This document shows positions 33,602-42,238 of a stretch of DNA of 64,000 nt, one piece after another; position 1 is the stretch's first letter; each line of letters opens with the position of its first letter. The notes under the pieces were generated by a model that did not search any database, was not told the DNA's origin, and worked only from the letters and a program-made list of their open reading frames with translations. The DNA is from Bacteroidales bacterium (GTDB taxonomy: Bacteria; Bacteroidota; Bacteroidia; Bacteroidales; UBA932): the NCBI GenBank assembly GCA_017557535.1, contig JAFYYM010000097.1, positions 44,313 through 108,312 on the forward strand, read 5' to 3'. The translations under genes were made by a program, and so were the position numbers.

Positions 33602-36213
33602 ATCTCTTCTTCCTTTTTCTCTTTGTTGGCGAAAACAACCGCTCCCGCTATAGCCGCGACTATCATAAGCAGAAGTGTGATAGATGAGGCCCTTGACACA
33701 CTCTCACTAACAGGATACACCTTAGGATCGAAACGCATCACCATCACATGCTCTCCAGCGGGAAGCACAGCACCCCGGAATATCCAGTCCGTGCGGAACA
33801 ACCCGACATCCTTCCCATCAACACTTGCATGCCAGCCTTTGGGATAATAAATCTCACTGAAGACAACCGGGCGATCAGTGGAAGTCTTAAAATGGTAATG
33901 AAGCTCATTCGGGCTGTAATATGTCATCTTGATATAGTCGTTGGATTCGGATTGATCCTTCACCTCACCCAGGTTGACACCGCTGACAGCATCCTTGAAA
34001 TCGGCTCCGATAATCGCGGTCGTACGAAGATTCGTGGATGCTATCAAGCCTATCTCATCATCCGGAGTAGCGGCGTCCACAAAACCGTCCACGAACCAGG
34101 CGTTGCCATAGGCATGACGGTTAACAACTGGCGGAACTTCCCCGTCCACAATGAGATACCTCGTGTTGAGAGCGGAAAGGACCTTCAATTCCGGCAACGC
34201 ATCCTCCATGTCCTGGATTGTCCTCGACCCGGACAAGGCGGCAAAAGCTCCACTGATTTCCTTTGAGAGATATCTGTCAATGAGATCCTGGTAGCGCTGG
34301 AGCTTGGCCGGACTGTAACCTCCAATGTTCTTATGCCAATAAGAGTTATAAGAGTCATTGAAAATGTCAGCTGTCAAGTCGACGACCCTGTAGGAAGGAT
34401 CCTTGTCCTCGAGAATCATCTTGTCCACTGGACGCTGGTTAAAATGGCTGCCAAACTGGCGTGGGGTCACGAAATCATCCGCATTCAGATATCTCTTGCC
34501 CACCACGAACATGTTAACGAATACGAGAAGGCATATTCCAACCATCGCCTCAACCCGCCTTGCTTTGCCGATGTGAGGGTCTGAAGCATAGGACTTAGGG
34601 GCCTTGGAAGGAACGCTGTACGCCCAGAGAATAAGGCCGAAAGTCAAAAGAATCAAGACCATGGACCAGAAAGCGTCATTAACGAGCAAGTGACGGCGAT
34701 CCGCTTTCAAGGCATCGACTATCACATCCTGCATCTGCGAGTCTGATCCTCCCGTGAAAGACCCGGCTATCCCTGGGAATAAGACGCATAGCAGACAGAA
34801 TCCCGCTGATAGGGCCAATGCAATCCACCCGGCCTTCAGGAATTCCTTTTTTGAATACTCATTCTTGAGAATTCGGTCCAGAACCAGAAAGCCAAGCATC
34901 GGAAGGGTGAATTGGAGTATGACTAAGGCCATCGAGACCGTCCTGAACTTGTTATACATCGGGACATAATCATAGAATAGCCTCGTGAACCACATGAAAT
35001 GGCTTCCGAGCGCCAAAAAGACGGCCAAAACCGTCGCGGCCAACATCCACCATTTCTCTTTTCCCTTGTACAGGAACAGACCTAGCAGGAACAGGAAGAC
35101 CGTTATGGCTCCCATGTACATAGGTCCGGCCGTGAACGGCTGCGGCCCCCAATAAAGAGGAAGCGCCTTGGCTATTTCCCTAGGGTTGCCCTGGCCGGCC
35201 CGCTTAAAGAGTTTGACAACTTCTGACTTGTCCGGATTGACCGCCCCTGCGGAGGATCCTCCGTTAAAATTGGGAATCATCAGGTTAGGCAACTCTTCCC
35301 AGCCATAGGACCATGCCGTGGCGTAGTCAATCTGCAGTCCGTCATTACTGACATTGCCCCCAGTAGGATGAGACAGCTCTGTCCCACCTCTCATCGTGTA
35401 TTTCGTGTACTCGTATAATGGGGCCAGTTTGTTGGCGTTGGTCCCTACTCCCACCAAGCCTAAGAATAACAGGGCCACCGATGCGGTGAAAAAACGTCCG
35501 GCTTTTAATCTGAACTGTTTTGAGGCGAGCATCCAGATGAAAAGGGCTATAACATAGACAGCAATCGTCAGGGCGAGGTAATACGTGATTTGCTGGTGGC
35601 TGGACTTGATCTGCAAGCCGACAGCCAAACCGAAAAGCGCCGAACCCAGGATTGTGGGAGGAAGCCATTTTTTCAACGACCCGTCCTTTTTAATGGCGGT
35701 CTTGTAGGTGAATATCAAAGCAGCCAAAACCCATGGGACCAGAGCCAATGCCTCCATCTTGGTGTTATGTCCGACTTTGATTATCTGAAAATTGTAAGAG
35801 CAATAAGTCACGGCTATCGCTCCGCCGATGGCCAGGAACTTGTCTACCCCTAAAGACAACATCAACAGGAAGGCTCCAAGCATGGAGACAAACAGCCAAT
35901 TCGCCGGCCTCTTTCCCTTGAACAAGGTCCAATAAATCTTCCCTGTCAAATCACCTTTGCCCGAGGCGCTGAACGAAGTGTTGGGCATGCCGCCGAACAT
36001 CGAGCCAGTCCATCTGGGAATATCATCAGGGTTCGCTCCTTTGAAACTGTTGGTCTCTTTGGCCATACTGTTATAACCCACGATATCGCCTTGGTTGACT
36101 ATCTTCCCCGACAGAACCTGAGGAACCGTCGAGTAAGCGAGTGCCAGGAAAAAAACAGCGATGCCGAGATAAACGGCGGCCTTCTTTAATATACTGCTAT
36201 TGAATGTCATCAT
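33598..36213 (-). CDS. YfhO-family polytopic membrane protein
   Basis: An 871-residue inner-membrane protein with more than ten hydrophobic segments and a large soluble region near residues 590-830. It has the GT-C-like layout of YfhO proteins, which help add sugars to cell-wall polymers in Gram-positives. A start motif with an early periplasmic loop (YNSMAKETNSFKGANPDDIPRW) and the C-terminal YYPKGWHASVDGK are typical of Bacteroidetes members. It is coupled by 4-base overlaps to GT4 upstream and wecC downstream, so a role in glycan assembly or lipid-linked sugar transfer is inferred. Confidence 0.88.
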   Translation of the reverse strand: MMTFNSSILKKAAVYLGIAVFFLALAYSTVPQVLSGKIVNQGDIVGYNSMAKETNSFKGANPDDIPRWTGSMFGGMPNTSFSASGKGDLTGKIYWTLFKGKRPANWLFVSMLGAFLLMLSLGVDKFLAIGGAIAVTYCSYNFQIIKVGHNTKMEALALVPWVLAALIFTYKTAIKKDGSLKKWLPPTILGSALFGLAVGLQIKSSHQQITYYLALTIAVYVIALFIWMLASKQFRLKAGRFFTASVALLFLGLVGVGTNANKLAPLYEYTKYTMRGGTELSHPTGGNVSNDGLQIDYATAWSYGWEELPNLMIPNFNGGSSAGAVNPDKSEVVKLFKRAGQGNPREIAKALPLYWGPQPFTAGPMYMGAITVFLFLLGLFLYKGKEKWWMLAATVLAVFLALGSHFMWFTRLFYDYVPMYNKFRTVSMALVILQFTLPMLGFLVLDRILKNEYSKKEFLKAGWIALALSAGFCLLCVLFPGIAGSFTGGSDSQMQDVIVDALKADRRHLLVNDAFWSMVLILLTFGLILWAYSVPSKAPKSYASDPHIGKARRVEAMVGICLLVFVNMFVVGKRYLNADDFVTPRQFGSHFNQRPVDKMILEDKDPSYRVVDLTADIFNDSYNSYWHKNIGGYSPAKLQRYQDLIDRYLSKEISGAFAALSGSRTIQDMEDALPELKVLSALNTRYLIVDGEVPPVVNRHAYGNAWFVDGFVDAATPDDEIGLIASTNLRTTAIIGADFKDAVSGVNLGEVKDQSESNDYIKMTYYSPNELHYHFKTSTDRPVVFSEIYYPKGWHASVDGKDVGLFRTDWIFRGAVLPAGEHVMVMRFDPKVYPVSESVSRASSITLLLMIVAAIAGAVVFANKEKKEEEI

Positions 36214-37514
36214 GATTGTTTTTCTCTTGTCATTTCATCCAAATATCCGGCAAGCTGCCTTGTGATGACACGGCGGTCGTAACGTGATATGTCAGATGTA
36301 TTATCTTTGAGCTCCCCGTTCTTGAATTCATCCCAGCAGAAGTCAACCCACTTACGGATATTCTCCTCATCATCCCAGTCATAAGCGACCCCGGAGGACG
36401 TGTCTCTTATCATTTTCGCCATGATGCTGTCAGTCTGGCCTATTCCCAAGATAGGGCGACGGGAAGCCAAGTACTCAAATATCTTACCCGGAACCGCCGA
36501 GGCGTACTCAGGCTCCTGCCGTAGGCATAGCAACAGGAAAGAGGCATTCCTCTGTTCTTGCACCGCAACCTCGTGTGGTTGATATCCAGGATAATACAGA
36601 TTGTCTCCCAGTCCCGCATCCTTAATGTTCTGTAGGATATCAGCGTCGGTTTTGCCAATGAGCCTTATCTTTAACAGGCTCTTGAACTCCTTGTCAGCCA
36701 CGCACTTGTCAGAGAGAACCTTCCACAGCACCTTTGGATTGCCAGCGGATGCGAACAATCCGGTAAGAGTTATATTGAAGAACTCGTCAGTCTCCGAATC
36801 CGACCTATAATCAGCAGGATCGAACCCGTTGGTCATCAGGCGCACCTCATTGGAGGTGATCTTCTGAAAGTCCTTTTGTTCAAAAGGGGAGACAGAGACA
36901 ACTATCGTGGCATTATCCAGGACAGCTTTCTCCAGTTTATGTTGCTTCTCGTCCGCTCGTTTCCCCAGTTCTAAATACTTATAGTAGAACATATTTGTCC
37001 ATGCGTCCCTGAAATCGGCCAGCCAAGGCAACCCTGTGGCTTTTGACAGCCCTAATCCAATCAGGTGCATTGAATGAGGCGGCCCGGTGGTGACGATGGC
37101 GTCCACCGGATGCTCTTTGAGATAATACTTGAGAAAACGGACAGAGGGCCTTACCCAGAACACCCTGGGATCTGGAATGAAGAAGTTCCCCCTGATGAAA
37201 AGGGACAGCTTTTGCTTCCAATTCTTCTTGGTGCCATTAATAGGATTGACCTCTCCCCCCTCAGATCCTTTTTTGCCCAAAAGCTTCTTATAAATCCCGT
37301 ATGGCTCCAGAATAGGCCTCTTTATCACCTCAGCCTCTGGAGGAATCTCCGCCGCAAGAGTTCGGTCAATGGCCGTAAACTCCGGATTCTCAGGAGTGTA
37401 TATGACAGGTTGCCATCCTTCTTTCGGAAGGTATTTGGCGAACTTGACCCATCTCTGCACTCCGGAGCCGCCGGAAGGAGGCCAATAATATGTGATAATC
37501 AAGACCCGTTTCAT
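36210..37514 (-). CDS. Glycosyltransferase family 4
   Basis: GT-B fold glycosyltransferase of 434 residues, cytoplasmic or membrane-associated. The N-terminus ITYYWPPSGGSGVQRW, with its Gly-rich loop, is characteristic of GT4 proteins. The acceptor-binding VTTGPPHS and the C-terminal nucleotide-sugar region PGKIFEYLASRRPILGIG are also present. Donor and acceptor cannot be told from sequence. It is first in the GT4-YfhO-wecC-wecB operon, behind its own -7 box. Confidence 0.93.
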   Translation of the reverse strand: MKRVLIITYYWPPSGGSGVQRWVKFAKYLPKEGWQPVIYTPENPEFTAIDRTLAAEIPPEAEVIKRPILEPYGIYKKLLGKKGSEGGEVNPINGTKKNWKQKLSLFIRGNFFIPDPRVFWVRPSVRFLKYYLKEHPVDAIVTTGPPHSMHLIGLGLSKATGLPWLADFRDAWTNMFYYKYLELGKRADEKQHKLEKAVLDNATIVVSVSPFEQKDFQKITSNEVRLMTNGFDPADYRSDSETDEFFNITLTGLFASAGNPKVLWKVLSDKCVADKEFKSLLKIRLIGKTDADILQNIKDAGLGDNLYYPGYQPHEVAVQEQRNASFLLLCLRQEPEYASAVPGKIFEYLASRRPILGIGQTDSIMAKMIRDTSSGVAYDWDDEENIRKWVDFCWDEFKNGELKDNTSDISRYDRRVITRQLAGYLDEMTREKQS

Positions 37515-37541
37515 CGAAACACCGTTGATTCCTCAAACTCT

Positions 37542-37549
37542 CAAATTTA
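37542..37549 (-). promoter_or_regulatory. -7 box of the GT4-YfhO-wecC-wecB operon
   Basis: TAAATTTG on the minus strand fits TAnnTTTG and lies 28 bases before the GT4 ATG, in a 59-base gap after the fusion gene. No good -33 is seen. Confidence 0.5.
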
Positions 37550-37573
37550 AGAAAAAAAGCGGGAATTCGATGA

Positions 37574-39505
37574 TTATCGGGCATATTCCTCCGTGGCGTA
37601 CTTGAAGAAGGCTTCGATGTCTGCCTTGGTTTCGAGCCGGACTATGTAAGCCATATCCCCGAGATCATCGGCAAGGGCATGAGGGACGGGCTCACACATA
37701 CAAAGCGATGACCCGTAACGGTTGAGCAAATCCTGATGACTGTGCTTGTGGTGGCGAGAGTCCCTCCTGCCGACATAACCCACATAAGCGTTTTCCCCAA
37801 GGGGTTTGCGAGCCTCGTCAAAAGCCAACATATCAGCCCAGATCTGGAAAACATCGGTCTGATGCGCATAGTTCATCATATCCGGTGTGTAGCCACCCGG
37901 AGGACGCATATTCACTTCCAGCCCGACATAATCTCCCTTCTTTCCCAAACCATTGCGGTCCCTGTCCAACTGGAAGAACTCAAGATGGACGAACCGACTC
38001 TTTATTCCGAAAGCTTTAACCGTTCGGCGACCTATGGCAGCGAGTTTGGCCGGCACGGTCTTATTTGTCCAATAGCAGCAGTCGAGGTTATTGTGCACTA
38101 TCTCCATAACGGGTGTGGGGAAGACGGTGTTGTTCTCAAAAACCGGCTCACCCTTGGAGTTGTAGATAGCGTCATAGCTGACCAGGAGACCGGTGATGAA
38201 TTCCTCGAAAACATACAGGCCGAAACTGTCCCGACGCTCTTCAAACCATACCTCCAACTCCTTGTCATTGAGTATCTTGGATGTTCCGCCGGAGCCCATC
38301 CCGTTGTCTGGCTTAGCGATTATAGGATAACCGGTCTTCCCAGCGAAAGCTTTGACCTTGGCAAAGCCCTCGACGCCCTTGATCTGCCTTGCCGTGGGGA
38401 TACCTCCAAGAGCATAGTACTTTTTCATCTCGCTCTTGTTCTTGATGGCGGCGATATGGTCTGCCTGGATACCGGTGGTGACATTGAAGTCCGTGCGTAA
38501 ACGGGCATCCTGCTCCAGCCAATACTCGTTGTTGGACTCAATCCAGTCTATCTTGCCCCACTTGTGGGCAAACCATGCGACAGCCCGGTACATCTGCTCA
38601 TAATCCTCCAGATTGTCCACTTTGTAGTAATCATCAAGGTTCTGCCGGAGCTCAAAAGGCAGGTTCTCATAATTAGTATCCGCTATACCCAGCACATTGA
38701 TTCCATTAGCCTTGGCCCCGGCGCAGAAGTGCCAGTATGTTTGCGGGAAATGCGGGGAAATGAAAATCAAGTTCATAAAGCTATATGTTTTATTCTCTTC
38801 GCAGACGCGGCGCATCGACCCGCGGCTGATCTCGTAAGCCTCACCGTAAAGAATCGGCTTCCCATCTGTTATTTTCACGTATCCACCGTCACGGAATGTG
38901 TAGAAACGATGGTTCCAACTGTCCGGAAAGGCGATATCCTCAAAAAGCCTTAGATTATCCACCGAAGCGTACCGCACCTGTTCCAAATGAGGAATAAGTT
39001 GGATGTCAGTCAGTTCCAACCCCTTAAGCCATCTCTTGTACCCAAGGTCAATGGCCTCCCCCGGAAGTTCCGGATGGGAATACACGATCCCGGCACAGTT
39101 CATGCTTCCAGCGCTGCAACCCATCAGCACTCCCTTAAAGCCTTGAAGGAGGGATTTCAAGCCAATCTCGTGAATGAATTTGTTCTGGGTCGGCACATGG
39201 CCTCCGCAGAGTATTACCCAATGAGCATTCCTGACCAACTCGGGAGCCTCCCGCACATTCCTGCGGTCAAGCATAGTGATACTCTCCGTCTCGATTCCCG
39301 AGCAGTGTATGCAATCGCTCATACCCTTCAAGACAGAGTCTGTAAAGCCTTGGTCATCAGGAGCCGCACTCACAAGCAAAACCCTGGGCGGATGCCCTCC
39401 TGCGGCTTCCGTGAGAGAAGCTTTGACATCAGCGAGAAAGCCATTGTCCTCGGTGAAATGGGGTTCCCCATAACGGGTGGGGCTGCCGGTGAGAAATATT
39501 GTCAT
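37574..39505 (-). CDS. Peptidase S51 (cyanophycinase/peptidase E-like) fused to an ATP-grasp ligase
   Basis: A 643-residue two-domain cytoplasmic protein. Residues 1-about 235 are peptidase S51-like: LCGGHVPTQNKF, the nucleophile elbow MGCSAGSM (Ser131) and a histidine in LIPHLEQ (His173). From residue 244 (MNLIFISPHFP) to the end it is an ATP-grasp carboxylate-amine ligase of the type usually made as a separate protein, with SNNEYWLEQDA, YPIIAKPDNGMGSGG, FEEFITG and metal-ligand GLEVNMRPPGG. The frame is uninterrupted. The Met at residue 244 (38776) could also be an internal start giving the ligase alone. A single protein that makes and cuts amide bonds recalls the cyanophycin synthetase/cyanophycinase pair, but the substrate is unknown. 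It overlaps mutS by ATGA. Confidence 0.88.
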   Translation of the reverse strand: MTIFLTGSPTRYGEPHFTEDNGFLADVKASLTEAAGGHPPRVLLVSAAPDDQGFTDSVLKGMSDCIHCSGIETESITMLDRRNVREAPELVRNAHWVILCGGHVPTQNKFIHEIGLKSLLQGFKGVLMGCSAGSMNCAGIVYSHPELPGEAIDLGYKRWLKGLELTDIQLIPHLEQVRYASVDNLRLFEDIAFPDSWNHRFYTFRDGGYVKITDGKPILYGEAYEISRGSMRRVCEENKTYSFMNLIFISPHFPQTYWHFCAGAKANGINVLGIADTNYENLPFELRQNLDDYYKVDNLEDYEQMYRAVAWFAHKWGKIDWIESNNEYWLEQDARLRTDFNVTTGIQADHIAAIKNKSEMKKYYALGGIPTARQIKGVEGFAKVKAFAGKTGYPIIAKPDNGMGSGGTSKILNDKELEVWFEERRDSFGLYVFEEFITGLLVSYDAIYNSKGEPVFENNTVFPTPVMEIVHNNLDCCYWTNKTVPAKLAAIGRRTVKAFGIKSRFVHLEFFQLDRDRNGLGKKGDYVGLEVNMRPPGGYTPDMMNYAHQTDVFQIWADMLAFDEARKPLGENAYVGYVGRRDSRHHKHSHQDLLNRYGSSLCMCEPVPHALADDLGDMAYIVRLETKADIEAFFKYATEEYAR

Positions 39506-42147
39506 ACACCCAACTCGTCTTTCATCGATCGGAGCAGGTCGAAGGCTTGAAGGGGAGTCATATTGTTGAGGTCGGCGCTTGAAAGCTGATCCCTCAGCGA
39601 GGAGAGGGTGGGATCATCGAGCTGGAAGAATGACAACTGGAGCGACCCGTCGCTCTCCAAGGTGCCAGCCTTGGTCTGGACCGGCTTCTTCAACTGTCCC
39701 TTCTTTGAACTCACAAGATGCTCTGAATCATTTGCTTCCAGAGCTTTTAACGTCTTCTCGGCACTCTGCACGACCTCCTTCGGCATTCCCGCCATGCGGG
39801 CTACATGAATACCGAAACTGTGAGCTGTTCCTCCCTCCTTGAGTTTGCGGAGGAATATGACCTGGGTGCCCACTTCCTTTACAGCGATATGGAAATTCTT
39901 GACCCGCGGGTAAATCTCCTCAAGATCATTGAGCTCATGGTAGTGGGTGGCGAAAAGGGTCTTAGCCCCATGGCCATACTCATGGATGTATTCCACTATC
40001 GCCCTTGCTATTGACATGCCGTCGTATGTGGATGTCCCACGGCCTATCTCGTCCAGAAGGACGAGCGAACGGGAAGAAAGGTTGTGCAGGATCATCGATG
40101 TCTCCAGCATCTCCACCATAAATGTGGACTCTCCCCTGGAGATGTTGTCCGAGGCCCCGACACGAGTGAAAATCTTGTCGAAATACCCGATCTTGGCACT
40201 CTCCGCAGGAACAAATGAACCAATCTGGGCCAAGAGGACTATCAACGCCGTCTGACGGAGCAAGGCGGATTTACCCGCCATGTTAGGTCCGGTGAGGATG
40301 ATTATCTGCTGGCTTTTGTCATCCATGTGGACATCATTGGGGACATATTCCTCGCCGGGAGGCATCAGTGTCTCTATCACGGGATGGCGACCGCCCTTGA
40401 TGTCAAGGCTCAAATCCTTGGTCATCTCTGGACGATGGTACTTGTTCTCAACCGCCAAACTCGCGAAACCACGCAAAACATCAATCCGGGCCACGATCCG
40501 GCAATTCGTCTGGATAGCGGATATATTCCTCTGGATCAACGCCACAAGGTCGGAATAAATCCTCGTCTCGAGAGCATAAATCTTATCCTCGGCGCTCAGG
40601 ATTTTCTCCTCATATTCCTTCAGTTCCCCAGTGATATAACGCTCAGCCCCGACAAGGGTCTGCTTGCGAATCCACTCAGGGGGCACGAGATCCTTGAAGG
40701 TGTTGCGAACCTCGATATAGTAGCCGAAGACATTGTTGTAACCTATTTTGAGAGAGGAGATTCCTGTCCTCTCCGCCTCGCTTTGCTGAAGTCTCAGAAG
40801 ATAATCCTTCCCTCCCGAGGATATGTCTCGGAGTTCATCGAGCTCTTTGTCAACACCCTTGCCAATCACAGGTCCCTTACCCACCACGGCGGCCGGCTCA
40901 GGATCCATAACCCTCACGATCTCATCCCTCAATGCGGAACAATCCCTCATGCCGGCGGCCAAGGACTGTAAAGCCTTCACCCCGCTATCTGCGCATATAC
41001 TTGAGATCGGAACCATTCTTTCCAGGCCACGGCTGAGCTGAATGACCTCCCTGGGGACTATCCTTCCCATTGCCGCCCTGGAGATGATCCTTTCCAGGTC
41101 ACCGATGCCTCCGATTAACTCCCGGACACTATCCCTCCGTTCGTCATCTCCATGGAAAAACTCCACAACATCCTGGCGATCAGATAGTTCCTTAATATCC
41201 ATGACAGGCATGGCAATCCAGTTCCTGAGGAGCCTGGAGCCCATGGGAGAAGAGCATTTGTCAATCACGGAAACAAGACTCACTCCCTCGCCACCAGCCG
41301 CCGAGCCTAACAGCTCCAGGTTGCGCATGGTGAACTTATCCATCCACACGAACTTGTCTTCATCTATCCTGGAAATTGAGCAAATATTGCCCAGGCCCGT
41401 GTGCTGGGTCTGCTCGAGATAAACCATGAGGGCCCCGGCGGAACATATTCCAAGAGGATATTTGTCAACACCGAAACCTTTGAGGGACTCCACTTTGAAC
41501 TGTTTCTTCAACCTCTCGACAGCCGCCTCATACACAAATGCCCATTCTTCCACGGTGGATATGTAAAGGTTCTCGCCATATCTCTGGCGAACACCTTTCT
41601 CATATCCCCTCTGAACGACAATCTCTTTGGGATTGAGAGATGATAGAAGGGTCCCGATATAGTCCAGGGATCCTTGCGCCACCTGGAAAGACCCCGTGGA
41701 CACGTCCAGGAAAGCCGCCCCGCACTCGTCCTTGTCGAAAGACAAGCCAGCCAGGAAATTATTCTCCTTCTGCTCCAGTAGTTGGTCATTGAAAGCTATT
41801 CCGGGGGTGACAAGCTCGGTCACGCCTCGCTTGACGAGTTTCTTGGCGAATTTCGGATCCTCAAGCTGGTCACAGACAGCGACTTTATAGCCGGCTCTCA
41901 CGAGTTTGGGGAGATAATTATCCAAAGCGTGGTGGGGGAATCCCGCCATCTCAACATAGCCCTTGTCCCCATTAGACTTCCTGGTCTGGATTATACCGAG
42001 GACCTTGCTCACAAGCACGGCGTCATCTGAATATGACTCATAGAAATCCCCAACCCTGTAAAGCAGCACCGCCTCCGGGTATTGTGCCTTGACAGAGAAG
42101 AATTGTTTTATCAACGGGGTATCCTCGGGAGCCTTCCCTTTCGCCAT
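39502..42147 (-). CDS. mutS: DNA mismatch repair protein MutS
   Basis: Mismatch recognition ATPase of 881 residues. The N-terminal mismatch-binding domain has the conserved YRVGDFYESY (Phe-x-Glu in the DFYE motif). Connector, lever and clamp domains follow, then the ATPase with Walker A GPNMAGKSA (about 620) and LLDEIGRGTSTYDG, then the helix-turn-helix and a C-terminal tail. I start at ATG 42147; the frame continues upstream to a GTG, but that reaches the -7 box. It is followed with a 4-base overlap by the S51/ATP-grasp gene. Confidence 0.97.
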   Translation of the reverse strand: MAKGKAPEDTPLIKQFFSVKAQYPEAVLLYRVGDFYESYSDDAVLVSKVLGIIQTRKSNGDKGYVEMAGFPHHALDNYLPKLVRAGYKVAVCDQLEDPKFAKKLVKRGVTELVTPGIAFNDQLLEQKENNFLAGLSFDKDECGAAFLDVSTGSFQVAQGSLDYIGTLLSSLNPKEIVVQRGYEKGVRQRYGENLYISTVEEWAFVYEAAVERLKKQFKVESLKGFGVDKYPLGICSAGALMVYLEQTQHTGLGNICSISRIDEDKFVWMDKFTMRNLELLGSAAGGEGVSLVSVIDKCSSPMGSRLLRNWIAMPVMDIKELSDRQDVVEFFHGDDERRDSVRELIGGIGDLERIISRAAMGRIVPREVIQLSRGLERMVPISSICADSGVKALQSLAAGMRDCSALRDEIVRVMDPEPAAVVGKGPVIGKGVDKELDELRDISSGGKDYLLRLQQSEAERTGISSLKIGYNNVFGYYIEVRNTFKDLVPPEWIRKQTLVGAERYITGELKEYEEKILSAEDKIYALETRIYSDLVALIQRNISAIQTNCRIVARIDVLRGFASLAVENKYHRPEMTKDLSLDIKGGRHPVIETLMPPGEEYVPNDVHMDDKSQQIIILTGPNMAGKSALLRQTALIVLLAQIGSFVPAESAKIGYFDKIFTRVGASDNISRGESTFMVEMLETSMILHNLSSRSLVLLDEIGRGTSTYDGMSIARAIVEYIHEYGHGAKTLFATHYHELNDLEEIYPRVKNFHIAVKEVGTQVIFLRKLKEGGTAHSFGIHVARMAGMPKEVVQSAEKTLKALEANDSEHLVSSKKGQLKKPVQTKAGTLESDGSLQLSFFQLDDPTLSSLRDQLSSADLNNMTPLQAFDLLRSMKDELGV

Positions 42148-42167
42148 GTCTCGAGTATTTACTACCA

Positions 42168-42175
42168 CAAATGTA
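42168..42175 (-). promoter_or_regulatory. -7 box of mutS
   Basis: TACATTTG on the minus strand fits TAnnTTTG, 20 bases before the mutS ATG at 42147. It argues against the upstream GTG start at 42168. Confidence 0.5.
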
Positions 42176-42238
42176 CGGATTTTTATTAGAATTGTTTATT
42201 TTTACAACTTAGAGTATTGTTGATCAAATCCTTTTATC

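Noticed and set aside
36210-42147. One single operon from mutS to wecB
   Set aside because: A -7 box and a 59-base gap at 37515-37573 indicate a separate start for the GT4-to-wecB unit, although read-through cannot be excluded.
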